Assembly: GCA_947502505.1 (NCBI GenBank)
Contig: CANNAE010000006.1
Location: 1-64,000, forward strand
Source of the DNA: an uncultured Planococcus sp.
GTDB lineage: Bacteria > Bacillota > Bacilli > Bacillales_A > Planococcaceae
Length of the DNA: 64,000 nt
Direction: 5' to 3'
The translations under genes and the position numbers were made by a program. Numbering within the stretch: position 1 is the first letter of the stretch; the number at the start of each line of letters is the position of its first letter. Shown here piece after piece: positions 50,435 through 58,033 of this stretch. The notes beneath the pieces were generated by a model. That model made no database searches, had not been told where the DNA came from, and worked only from the letters and a program-made list of their open reading frames with translations.

Positions 50435-51093
50435 AGAACAAACGAATCATCAAATGGCTGCTAGCGGCTTTGGCGATCGGCTTCGTTATCTGGCTCAGCC
50501 GTTCAGTGTTTAACGTGAATGCGGAAGACCTGCGCAGTTGGATTTTGTCATTCGGTTTGTGGGCACCGCTTGTCTACATCATCGCCTACACCATCAGGCC
50601 GCTGATTTTCTTTCCGGCGTCGGTCTTATCGATCGCCGGCGGTCTGGCTTTCGGGGCATGGATGGGGACGCTCTACACGATCATCGGTGCGACTTTGGGA
50701 GCGGCGCTGTCATTTTATGTCGCTAAAACCTTAGGGAAAAGCCTAGTCAAGAAACAATGGACGGGCAATGCAGCGAAAATCCAAACGCAGATGGAGCAGA
50801 ACGGCTTTCTATACGTGCTGTTGTTCCGTTTTATACCGGTCATCAACTTTGATTTGATCAGCTATCTGGCGGCGATTTCCAAAGTGCGTTTTGTCTCATT
50901 TGTGACGGCCACTTTTATCGGCATCATTCCTGGAACTTTCGCCTATAACTTTCTTGGCAGCAGCTTTGTCAGCGGAAACCCTAAAATCATCGCAGCGGCG
51001 ATCGCCGTCTTCATTATCATGACGGTCGTCCCGATTTTGATCCGCAACCGCTGGACTAAAAAGAATAAGCTAGAGCCAGGGAAAACAAAATGA
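50431..51093 (+). CDS. TVP38/TMEM64-family (VTT domain) membrane protein
   Basis: This 220-aa integral membrane protein has about five to six TM segments and the VTT/SNARE-associated signature: FPASVLSIAGGLAFGAWMGT, then TIIGATLGAALSFYVAKTLG, RFIPVINFDLISYLAAIS and FIGIIPGTFAYNFLG. Such proteins (DedA relatives) are thought to move lipids or ions. They are often paired with MerA-like flavoproteins, as here by an ATGA overlap. A functional link is inferred from that pairing. Confidence 0.9.
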   Translation: MKNKRIIKWLLAALAIGFVIWLSRSVFNVNAEDLRSWILSFGLWAPLVYIIAYTIRPLIFFPASVLSIAGGLAFGAWMGTLYTIIGATLGAALSFYVAKTLGKSLVKKQWTGNAAKIQTQMEQNGFLYVLLFRFIPVINFDLISYLAAISKVRFVSFVTATFIGIIPGTFAYNFLGSSFVSGNPKIIAAAIAVFIIMTVVPILIRNRWTKKNKLEPGKTK

Positions 51094-51181
51094 AAAAGCC
51101 GGTGTGGACGGGCTTTTCCATGGCGTTTGGCCAGGTTTACACCAAGAGCAGCAATATTAACGGAATTAGGAAGTGGAAGCA

Positions 51182-52426
51182 ATGAGGAAATTTCCAATAG
51201 CGGCGTTCGGCACACTCGCCCTTGCCTTATCTGCCTGTTCATCTGAAGAGGCCGGCAATGCAAAGGATGCGGACAGCTTATTGACGGATGACTGGAATGT
51301 GGTTCAAGATGCCGCCAAAGGCCAGGAAGTCAATATGTATATGTGGGGCGGAAGCGATAATATCAATGATTATTTGGACGAATGGGTCGCACCGCGCATG
51401 AAAGAAGAATATGGCATTGAGCTCAAGCGCGTCCCAATGAACGATGCGCAAGACATTATCAATCAATTGCTTGATGAAAAAGTTGCCGGCAAGACAGATG
51501 GCAGCATGGATATCGTCTGGATCAATGGCGAAAATTTCAAAGCAGCGAAAGAAAATGGGCTATTATGGGGCGATTTCACCGGGCAATTGCCGAATTTCAA
51601 TGATTATGTCGATGCGGAAGCACCGGAAGTTTCAGAGGATTTCGGAGAGCCGGTAGAAGGCTTGGAAGCGCCGTGGGGCAAAGCGCAATTTGTCTTGGTG
51701 CATGACGAGAACGAATTTGGGAACCCGCCCAGATCCATGAGCGAACTCGCTGAATGGGTGAAACAAAACCCGGGACAGTTCACCTATCCGGCGCCGCCTG
51801 ACTTCACTGGCAGCGCTTTTGTCCGGCAGGTTTTATATGAAACGACCGGCGGGCACGAGCAGTACAGGCAGCCGGCTGCAGACATTGAGGATTTGGAAGA
51901 GCGCCTCGAGCCAATGTGGCAATACTTGAACAGCATCGAGCCGTACTTATGGCGAGAAGGCGCAACCTATCCGGAAAGCCTGGCGAAGCAAGACCAATTG
52001 TTCGCGAGCGGCGAAATCGGCATGACCATGAGCTATGACCCGGCACTTGCGGCGAGTGAAGTATTGAAGGGCCGTTTTCCACAATCGACGCGGACCTATC
52101 TATTAGATGGCGGAACCCTTTCGAATACGCATTTCCTATCCATTCCCTTCAATGCGTCAGACAAGGCAGGCGCGCTTATCGCAATCAACGAATTGATGTC
52201 GCCGGCCGCCCAAACCGCCAAATTGTCTCCCGAGAATTGGGGCGATTTGACGGCGCTCGATTTGGAGAAATTATCTCCTGAGCAGCAGCAAGCGATGAAT
52301 GAAGTCGATCTCGGTGAAGCTACCCTTTCAATAGAAGAATTAGAACAAAACCGCTTGCCGGAATTGTCTTCCGATTATATCGATATCATTGAAGAAGGGT
52401 GGACGGAACATGTGGCAAAAGACTAA
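51182..52426 (+). CDS. YnjB-like ABC substrate-binding lipoprotein
   Basis: This 414-aa lipoprotein has lipobox LSAC. The mature domain matches the YnjB type of periplasmic-binding proteins: NMYMWGGSDNINDYLDEWV, DIVWINGENFKAAKENGLL, and FTYPAPPDFTGSAFVRQVL. The ligand of YnjB proteins is not established. ATG 51182 is preferred to GTG 51173 because of GGAAGTGGAAG. The downstream permease start lies inside its 3' end, the first of three overlaps in a four-gene operon. Confidence 0.88.
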   Translation: MRKFPIAAFGTLALALSACSSEEAGNAKDADSLLTDDWNVVQDAAKGQEVNMYMWGGSDNINDYLDEWVAPRMKEEYGIELKRVPMNDAQDIINQLLDEKVAGKTDGSMDIVWINGENFKAAKENGLLWGDFTGQLPNFNDYVDAEAPEVSEDFGEPVEGLEAPWGKAQFVLVHDENEFGNPPRSMSELAEWVKQNPGQFTYPAPPDFTGSAFVRQVLYETTGGHEQYRQPAADIEDLEERLEPMWQYLNSIEPYLWREGATYPESLAKQDQLFASGEIGMTMSYDPALAASEVLKGRFPQSTRTYLLDGGTLSNTHFLSIPFNASDKAGALIAINELMSPAAQTAKLSPENWGDLTALDLEKLSPEQQQAMNEVDLGEATLSIEELEQNRLPELSSDYIDIIEEGWTEHVAKD

Positions 52427-53294
52427 GCCGTATCTTTTGCTGCTGCCGGCCGCCGCCACGATCATCCTCCTGTTTTTCGGGGGGATTTTTGATGGGCTGC
52501 TGAAAAGCTTCGGGTATTTCCCGGCGATCGGGGAGACAGGGTTTAGCGTAGCGGCCTACGACAGGCTCCTCAGTTCTTCCTCTTTTTGGGAATCGATGGC
52601 ACTCACGTTGAGAGTGGCGGCATTGTCATCGCTATTGTCTGCCATTATCGGTGCCTTTATTGCCGTCGCTTTGTTTTTTCTCAATGACTCTATAGAAAGA
52701 ACATCGCCCAAACCCTGGCATCGCTTGTTCCAACTGCCTTTGACGATTCCGCATTTAGTCGCCGGCTATATCATGGTGCTGTTGTTTATGCAAAGCGGGT
52801 TTTTATCAAGGCTGCTCGCGGCTATGGGCTGGATCGACGAAATTACGGATTTCCCGGTGCTGGTCAATGACCCGTTCGGTTGGGGGATAATCTTTGCTTA
52901 TGCCTGGAAAGAAGCGCCTTTTGTGACGCTCATGCTGTATCCGGTCTTATCAAGGATACACGGCTCCTGGCGCGAAGTATCGCGCGTTTTTGGCGCGGGG
53001 CATTGGCAGTTTATCCGCGAAATCGTGGTACCTGTCATGATGCCGGCTTGGGCGATTGCGACGTTTATCGTCTTTGTCTTTACGTTTTCCGCTTTCGAAG
53101 TGCCTTATTTGCTCGGCGTCACCTATCCAAGCGTGCTGCCGGTCTATTCGTATCAGCTGTATACGAGCGGCACGCTTTCCGACCGTCCGGAAGCGCTTGC
53201 GGTCAATGTGATTCTTGCAGCGATTACAATTTTACTCGGGCTTGTGGCATATTACTTCAGTAAGCGCTGGAATGTCTTGAAGGGGTGGGGCTGA
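52410..53294 (+). CDS. ABC transporter permease (YnjC-like, first half)
   Basis: This 294-aa permease has six TM helices and an EAA loop around SRVFGAGHWQFIREIVVPVMMP. E. coli YnjC is a single long protein carrying both permease halves, while here they are two genes. ATG 52410 is chosen for GGGTGG spacing and the hydrophobic MWQKTKPYLLLLPAAATI start. It overlaps the lipoprotein gene by 17 nt and the next by 1 nt. Confidence 0.88.
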   Translation: MWQKTKPYLLLLPAAATIILLFFGGIFDGLLKSFGYFPAIGETGFSVAAYDRLLSSSSFWESMALTLRVAALSSLLSAIIGAFIAVALFFLNDSIERTSPKPWHRLFQLPLTIPHLVAGYIMVLLFMQSGFLSRLLAAMGWIDEITDFPVLVNDPFGWGIIFAYAWKEAPFVTLMLYPVLSRIHGSWREVSRVFGAGHWQFIREIVVPVMMPAWAIATFIVFVFTFSAFEVPYLLGVTYPSVLPVYSYQLYTSGTLSDRPEALAVNVILAAITILLGLVAYYFSKRWNVLKGWG

Positions 53295-54118
53295 TGAAAA
53301 AACATCCACGCCTTCTATCATTGTTTCTATTCCTGGGGTTATTCATATTTGTCATCGTTCCGTTCATTCCCTTGATCTTGTCAAGCTTATCATTTGGATG
53401 GCGCTGGCCGGACGTGTTCCCGCAGGCCTGGAGCTTGCGGGCATGGGAATATGTCGTGAATGACGGGCGCACGTGGCAAGCAGTCGGGATCAGTTTGTGG
53501 ATTGCCTTGGTGGTCACTTCCGTGAATATCCTACTCGCAGTCCCGGCGGCCAACGCATTGGTGCGTTATCGCGTCCGCGGCAGGTGGCTGTTTGAAGCGA
53601 TCATTTTTGCGCCGATCATCATTCCGCCTTTCATCTCGGTCATGGGAATCCATTTGAGTTTTTTAAGGTTCGGGTTGACTGAGACGGTTCTTGGCGTCGT
53701 GCTGGCGCATATCGCGCCGACTTTGCCGTATCTGTTCCGGGCAGTCATGATCAGCTATCAAACGCTGTCGGTTGACTGGGAAGATCAGGCACGCATGCTT
53801 GGAGCAGGTGCCGTGCCGAGGTTTTTCCATGTCGTGCTGCCGCATCTATTGCCTGGCATATTGGCAGGCGCGAGCTTGAGTGTCTTGATTTCCTTGAGCC
53901 AATACTTAATCACCTTCATCATCGGCGCAGGCCAAGTGGTCACATTGCCGATTTTGCTGTTTCCGTTCATTAGCGGAGGAGACCCAAGCGTTGCCTCTGC
54001 TTACTCCTTGCTCTATGCAGCTATCGCCATCGCGGCTTTAGCGGGAATGGATGCCGCATTGAAACGCTATTATCAAACGAATCGAGCCTCTCAGCAGGAG
54101 AAAGGAGAGAACGCATGA
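53294..54118 (+). CDS. ABC transporter permease (second)
   Basis: The 274-aa permease has six TM helices and an EAA loop in DQARMLGAGAVPRFFHVVLP. The start ATG 53294 overlaps the previous stop (TGATG), with GAAGGGGTGGGG upstream; the in-frame GTG 53285 is less likely. It pairs with the upstream permease to form the membrane channel. It overlaps the ATPase gene by 4 nt. Confidence 0.88.
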   Translation: MKKHPRLLSLFLFLGLFIFVIVPFIPLILSSLSFGWRWPDVFPQAWSLRAWEYVVNDGRTWQAVGISLWIALVVTSVNILLAVPAANALVRYRVRGRWLFEAIIFAPIIIPPFISVMGIHLSFLRFGLTETVLGVVLAHIAPTLPYLFRAVMISYQTLSVDWEDQARMLGAGAVPRFFHVVLPHLLPGILAGASLSVLISLSQYLITFIIGAGQVVTLPILLFPFISGGDPSVASAYSLLYAAIAIAALAGMDAALKRYYQTNRASQQEKGENA

Positions 54119-55185
54119 GCGACTTGCGCATCATTGATATAGAAAAGCGCTACCGGACAGCAGAGCCAAAAGGCGGCGCATCATCGTTCATGCTTCGCCC
54201 GGTCCGGCTGACGATCCGGGAAGGCGAGTTCTTTTCGCTGCTCGGGCCTTCTGGCTGCGGCAAGACGACTTTGCTGAAAATGGTCGCTGGCTTATTGGAA
54301 GCGGATGGCGGGGAAGTATGGGTCGGAGACGAAAACTTGACCGATGTACCCCCGGAATCCAGAAAGTTTGCCATGGTGTTCCAACAATCCTTGCTGTTTC
54401 CCCATAAAACCATTGAAGACAATGTAGCTTTTGGCTTGAAAATGCAGAAAGTCGGCAAGAAACAGCGCTTGAAAGCAGCCGCTGACATGCTCGAACATGT
54501 AGGGCTCAGTGGATTTGGCAGCCGATACCCCGATGAACTGAGCGGAGGGCAACAGCAGCGTGTGGCGTTGGCCAGGGCTTTGGTAGCCAATCCGCGCGTC
54601 TTGCTAATGGATGAGCCTTTCAGTGCGCTCGACCCGGGCTTGCGGGAAGAAATGCGCGAACTGCTGAGCCGCATCCAAAAAGAGTTTCGCGTTACCGTCT
54701 TGTTCGTTACGCACGACCGCGATGAAGCTTTTGCGTTATCCGACCGCATCGCTGTCATGGGCGAAGGGCAATTGCGCCAAGTCGGAACTGCGAGGCAATT
54801 GTATGAACGCCCTGAAACGACAGCAGTCGCTGCTTTTCTTGGCTTAAAGAATATCTTGAGCGGGACCGTCAATAACGGCCGCTTCACCTCATCTGACAAA
54901 ACGCTTGAAACAGCTGTCAATGGAGAGCTAGCAGACGGCGATTATTTCTTGGTCATCCGGCCAGAATCGATCCGAGCAGCGGAAGGCGACCGGCCGGGCC
55001 AAGTTTCGATCAAGGGAACCGTCCAGGAAATGACTTACGGCCGCGGCATGTACAGCCTGAAAGTAAAAGCGGGGAGCCAGCTGCTAGAATGTGCGTTTAC
55101 CACTTTTCAAGCAGAAAAAACAGCCGTTGGGGAACCGATCGAGTTGCTGGTCGATATGAAAGAAGCCTGGTTCGTTAAAGAATAG
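54115..55185 (+). CDS. ABC transporter ATP-binding protein (YnjD/PotA-like)
   Basis: This 356-aa ATPase has Walker A GPSGCGKTT, Q-loop VFQQS, signature LSGGQQQRVALARAL, Walker B VLLMDEPFSALDPG and H-loop VTHDRDEAF. It also has a C-terminal TOBE-like regulatory domain (about residues 240-356). The TOBE domain and overall arrangement resemble spermidine, sulfate or iron importers. Overlap with the permease suggests fixed stoichiometry. Substrate unknown. Confidence 0.92.
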   Translation: MSDLRIIDIEKRYRTAEPKGGASSFMLRPVRLTIREGEFFSLLGPSGCGKTTLLKMVAGLLEADGGEVWVGDENLTDVPPESRKFAMVFQQSLLFPHKTIEDNVAFGLKMQKVGKKQRLKAAADMLEHVGLSGFGSRYPDELSGGQQQRVALARALVANPRVLLMDEPFSALDPGLREEMRELLSRIQKEFRVTVLFVTHDRDEAFALSDRIAVMGEGQLRQVGTARQLYERPETTAVAAFLGLKNILSGTVNNGRFTSSDKTLETAVNGELADGDYFLVIRPESIRAAEGDRPGQVSIKGTVQEMTYGRGMYSLKVKAGSQLLECAFTTFQAEKTAVGEPIELLVDMKEAWFVKE

Positions 55186-55200
55186 CCTGATTCACAAGAA

Positions 55201-55230
55201 AAGCCCCTCGCCGTGCAGGCAAGGGGCTTT
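55201..55230 (+). terminator. Rho-independent terminator
   Basis: AAGCCCCTCGCC pairs with GGCAAGGGGCTTT (one mismatch), loop GTGCA. It ends the ABC importer operon. Confidence 0.8.
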
Positions 55231-55334
55231 CAGCTATTTTTTTCGCAGCGAGGACATTCGCATGGCATGGATAATAGCGCAAAACGCTTTCGGAAATTGG
55301 GTTATTTTTACTGATTATTTTCACAGTTATCAAT

Positions 55335-55362
55335 AGAACATATGTTCTTGTTGTGGTAAAAT
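55335..55362 (+). promoter_or_regulatory. LexA (SOS) box overlapping toxin promoter
   Basis: AGAACATATGTTCT (55335-55348) is a perfect palindrome and matches the Gram-positive LexA/DinR box GAACATATGTTC core exactly. Nine nt downstream is an extended -10, TGGTAAAAT (55354-55362). The box covers the -35/spacer, a classical repression position. Confidence 0.8.
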
Positions 55363-55419
55363 AAAGGTACAGTTGCATGAGGGCGGTTTGGCCATTCCCT
55401 ATAGAAAGGGGGTGGTAGC

Positions 55420-55527
55420 ATGACCATGGCAGAAGCATTTTCGCTTGTGTTCACGAGTGTCGGGTTGACGATTAGTGCATTGACACTTGTCCTATCCTTG
55501 ATTCTGGTCATTCCGAAAAAAAAATAA
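55420..55527 (+). CDS. Putative holin-like type I toxin peptide
   Basis: This 35-aa peptide reads MTMAEAFSLVFTSVG, a hydrophobic helix, and the basic end PKKK. The layout (short polar start, one TM, lysine tail) fits the holin-like small-toxin family of Firmicutes type I systems (TxpA/BsrG-like). A very strong AAAGGGGGTGG site is partly sequestered by CCCT upstream (hairpin TTCCC...GGGGG). TGAGGGCGGT in the leader (55378-55387) is complementary to ACCGCCCTCA in the 3' UTR (55582-55591). Promoter overlaps a LexA box, so DNA-damage induction is predicted. Toxicity is inferred, not shown. Confidence 0.7.
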   Translation: MTMAEAFSLVFTSVGLTISALTLVLSLILVIPKKK

Positions 55528-55642
55528 CCGTCCCATTGGCGTGGGCTGACGGTTATTTCGTAAACCTATAGTGTCCAGCCGACCGCCCTCAACAGGCGGC
55601 ATGCAGCTGGCCGGATGCACACAGCATCCGGTTTTTTTCGTT
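55513..55642 (-). ncRNA. Candidate antisense antitoxin RNA
   Basis: A minus-strand promoter at 55649-55676 would start an RNA near 55642. A minus-strand terminator follows: stem AATAACCGTC/GACGGTTATT (arms 55548-55557 and 55523-55532) and nine Ts (opposite the A-run 55516-55524). The RNA of about 125-130 nt would be complementary to the toxin mRNA 3' part, including the last codon or so, as in BsrG/SR4-type systems. Confidence 0.6.
55611..55638 (+). terminator. Terminator of the toxin mRNA
   Basis: CCGGATGC (55611-55618) and GCATCCGG (55624-55631) form a perfect 8-bp stem around ACACA, followed by seven Ts. Confidence 0.88.
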
Positions 55643-55648
55643 ACTTTA

Positions 55649-55676
55649 AGTATACTAAATTACAGCTATTTTGCAA
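55649..55676 (-). promoter_or_regulatory. Candidate promoter of antisense RNA
   Basis: On the minus strand TTGCAA (55676-55671), 16-nt spacer, TATACT (55654-55649): a reasonable sigma-A promoter just beyond the namA stop codon, pointing into the toxin gene. Confidence 0.55.
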
Positions 55677-55681
55677 CTGTC

Positions 55682-56698
55682 TCATATCCAACCCCGCTCA
55701 TAAGGCACAGGAGCTTCGATATCGGCTCCGAGCGCCTGGGCAGCGGTATATGCCCAATACGGGTTGCGCAGCAATTCGCGGGCCAGGAAGATGAAATCGG
55801 CACGCCCGTTTTGGAGGATTTCTTCTGCGTGGCGCGGTTCGGTGATCAATCCGACAGCCCCGGTTGCGATCGGCGTCTGTTTCTTGATCGTTTCCGCAAA
55901 ATTCACTTGATAGCCAGGGAATACCGGAATCTGTGCAGGCACGACCGCCCCTGAACTGACATCGATCAAATCGACGTTTTGTTGCTTCATCCACTGGGTC
56001 ATCTCGACGTATTGCTCAGGGCTCATGCCGCCTGTTTGATAATCTTCTGCTGAAATGCGGACGAACAAAGGGCCGTCCCAAACTGTATTCACTTCGTCCA
56101 AGACGCGGCGCAGCAGGCGATAGCGGTTTTCGCTGCTGCCGCCGTACTCGTCAGTGCGTTGGTTGGTCAAAGGAGATAAGAACTGATTAATCAAATAGCC
56201 GTGGGCTGCGTGGATCTCGATGACGTCGAAACCGGCTTTTTTGGCGCGTACAGCGCCATCGCGGAACGCTTGGACCGTTTCATCGAGTTCTTCGATTGTC
56301 ATTGCTTTCGGCGTTTTGTAGTTATCGTTGAAGGCAATCGCGCTTGGTGCCTGGATGTCGCCATCGACGGTCGCTTTTCTCCCGGCATGCGCCAATTGGA
56401 TGCCGGTTTTTGCGCCGTTCGCTTTCATCAGGCTGACGATTTCCGCTTGTCCTGCGATATGGGCATCATCCCATATGCCAAGGTCGCGGGAAGAAATGCG
56501 CCCGATCGGCTGGACGGCTGTCGCTTCCGTAATGATCAACCCGACGCCGCCGACAGCGCGCGTCGGGTAATGGACACGGTGCCAATCGGTCACATGCCCA
56601 TCTTCTTGATCACTTTGGTACATGCACATCGGGGCCATGACGATGCGGTTTTTGAAATGGACTCCCTTAAGCTCGAATTCTTCAAACAGTTTTGCCAC
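55682..56698 (-). CDS. namA: NADPH dehydrogenase NamA (Old Yellow Enzyme family)
   Basis: This 338-aa FMN enzyme reduces activated C=C bonds and nitro compounds using NADPH (YqjM type). Marks are [20 protein letters not shown] with the redox-tuning Cys, [20 protein letters not shown] with the HxxH-like substrate pair, and [17 protein letters not shown]. Length is typical. A GTG start follows GAAGGAGG. Monocistronic; it shares its 3' flank with the antisense promoter. Confidence 0.94.
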   Translation of the reverse strand: MAKLFEEFELKGVHFKNRIVMAPMCMYQSDQEDGHVTDWHRVHYPTRAVGGVGLIITEATAVQPIGRISSRDLGIWDDAHIAGQAEIVSLMKANGAKTGIQLAHAGRKATVDGDIQAPSAIAFNDNYKTPKAMTIEELDETVQAFRDGAVRAKKAGFDVIEIHAAHGYLINQFLSPLTNQRTDEYGGSSENRYRLLRRVLDEVNTVWDGPLFVRISAEDYQTGGMSPEQYVEMTQWMKQQNVDLIDVSSGAVVPAQIPVFPGYQVNFAETIKKQTPIATGAVGLITEPRHAEEILQNGRADFIFLARELLRNPYWAYTAAQALGADIEAPVPYERGWI

Positions 56699-56807
56699 GT
56701 GTTATTCCTCCTTCAGTCTCTATACAAGAAATTAGTATACCGGAAATGTTACGCGCCTTCGATTCGGAAGCCTCACAAATTCATCTGCTGACTCGTCCGG
56801 CTGCCGG

Positions 56808-56851
56808 TGAAATTGAAACACCCCGTGAAAAGCACAGCTTTCACGGGGTGT
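56808..56851 (-). terminator. Terminator downstream of proC
   Basis: ACACCCCGTGAAA (56818-56830) and TTTCACGGGGTGT (56839-56851) form a perfect 13-bp stem; on the minus strand TTTCAATTTC follows. Confidence 0.8.
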
Positions 56852-56858
56852 GAGGTTC

Positions 56859-57662
56859 TTATTCGAATTCTTTTCCGAGTTCACGGGAGCGGGTTGCGGC
56901 GGAGGTGACGCAATCGCCGACGATGCGCTTGAAGTCGTTATCATAGAGGGCTTGGAGTCCGGCCGCTGTCGTGCCGTTCGGGCTTGTGACGCGCTTGCGC
57001 AATTCACCGAAATCTTCCTGCTGGAGCATTTCCGCTGCGCCGTCGAAGGTTTGGCGCACGAGTTTTTTCGCATCGGCAGAAGACAAGCCGTTGTCGATTC
57101 CTGCCTGTACCATCGATTCCGCGAAATAATAGAGATACGCTGGGCCGCTTCCTGCAATGCCGGTCACGGCGTGCAATTGGTCTTCTTCCACGACTGTCAC
57201 TCCGCCGATCGAAGATAATAGCTTTCTCAGCAAATGCTGCTGCTCTTTTGTGACAAATTTGCTCCAGGCGACGCCTGTAGCCGATTTGCCGATTTGTGCT
57301 GATGTATTCGGCATCGCACGGGCAACGGCGAAATCGCCGACATGCTTTTGGATCGTTTCGATGGAAACCCCAGCTGCAACGGAGACGATGACGGTGTCGC
57401 CGGTCAATTTTTCGCGTATGCCTTTCAATGCCACTTCGACATCTTTCGGTTTCATCGCAAGCAAGATGAAATCAGCGTCTTTCAGTTCAGTCTTGTCGTC
57501 ACAGACGATGTTAACGCCGTATTCATCGTGCAAAAATTCCAATCGGTCCTGGTCTGACCGGTTCATGACAGAGATTTCTTCCGGTTTCATAATTCGTTTA
57601 TTGATCCACCCATGGATCATGGATTCGGCCATCGATCCAGCCCCTACACATACAATTTTCAT
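56859..57662 (-). CDS. proC: Pyrroline-5-carboxylate reductase
   Basis: This 267-aa enzyme makes the last step of proline synthesis, reducing pyrroline-5-carboxylate with NAD(P)H. Features are the Rossmann CVGAGSMAESMI, LAMKPKDVEVAL, RAMPNTSAQIG, and the C-terminal signature VTSPNGTTAAGLQAL. ATG 57662 follows GGAAGTGG; an in-frame upstream start is less likely. Expression is governed by a proline-specific T-box leader directly upstream. Confidence 0.94.
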   Translation of the reverse strand: MKIVCVGAGSMAESMIHGWINKRIMKPEEISVMNRSDQDRLEFLHDEYGVNIVCDDKTELKDADFILLAMKPKDVEVALKGIREKLTGDTVIVSVAAGVSIETIQKHVGDFAVARAMPNTSAQIGKSATGVAWSKFVTKEQQHLLRKLLSSIGGVTVVEEDQLHAVTGIAGSGPAYLYYFAESMVQAGIDNGLSSADAKKLVRQTFDGAAEMLQQEDFGELRKRVTSPNGTTAAGLQALYDNDFKRIVGDCVTSAATRSRELGKEFE

Positions 57663-57688
57663 ACGTTCCACTTCCTTTTCTCAAAATA

Positions 57689-57919
57689 AAAAGCGCAATC
57701 ATCCCTGTTATTCCAAGGACGAAAACGCTTGTTTCCGCGGTACCACCTAAGTTTGCACATTGCACAACTCGATATCCTTATCGCGGACAGACGGCCGTGT
57801 TTGCACGGCAGCTCAGAAGCAGGTTCAGGAAGGGAGCGGGGGTGCGGCGTTTCAGCGTTGGCGGCACTCTCTTGTACCCATCACCTTCCGTACTAATCTT
57901 CATCTACGCTTACATATGT
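57689..57919 (-). promoter_or_regulatory. T-box leader (tRNA-Pro specific) of proC
   Basis: On the minus strand the leader has Stem I GATGAAG-ATTAGTAC-GGAAGG pairing with CCTTCC-TGAACCTG-CTTC. The AGTA/GAA loop-E elements place the specifier as CCT (57823-57821), a proline codon. The T-box AGGTGGTACCGCGG (around 57739-57749) and a terminator AAGCG...CGCTTTTT (57730-57689) follow. Uncharged tRNA-Pro would stabilise the antiterminator and raise proC expression. Confidence 0.93.
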
Positions 57920-57925
57920 TATTAA

Positions 57926-57954
57926 ATTATAAGTAAAGAAATTTTATTTGTCAA
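57926..57954 (-). promoter_or_regulatory. Consensus sigma-A promoter of the T-box/proC transcript
   Basis: TTGACA, 17-nt spacer, TATAAT on the minus strand (57954-57949 and 57931-57926): an exact consensus promoter just upstream of the T-box. Confidence 0.92.
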
Positions 57955-58033
57955 ATTGGCCAGCCAGCGTGACGGCGCCTGCCATTCAAGGTATGATAAG
58001 TGAATAGACATTCATTTTAAGGGAGTGGGAATG

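Noticed and set aside
54150..54920. 256-aa minus-strand ORF over the ABC ATPase
   Set aside because: Antisense to an ATPase with all motifs; Ser/Pro-rich shadow.
56201..56791. 196-aa plus-strand ORF over namA
   Set aside because: Shadow of the Old Yellow Enzyme gene, without start signals.
57157..57750. 197-aa plus-strand ORF over proC and its leader
   Set aside because: Crosses the T-box terminator and is antisense to a conserved enzyme.
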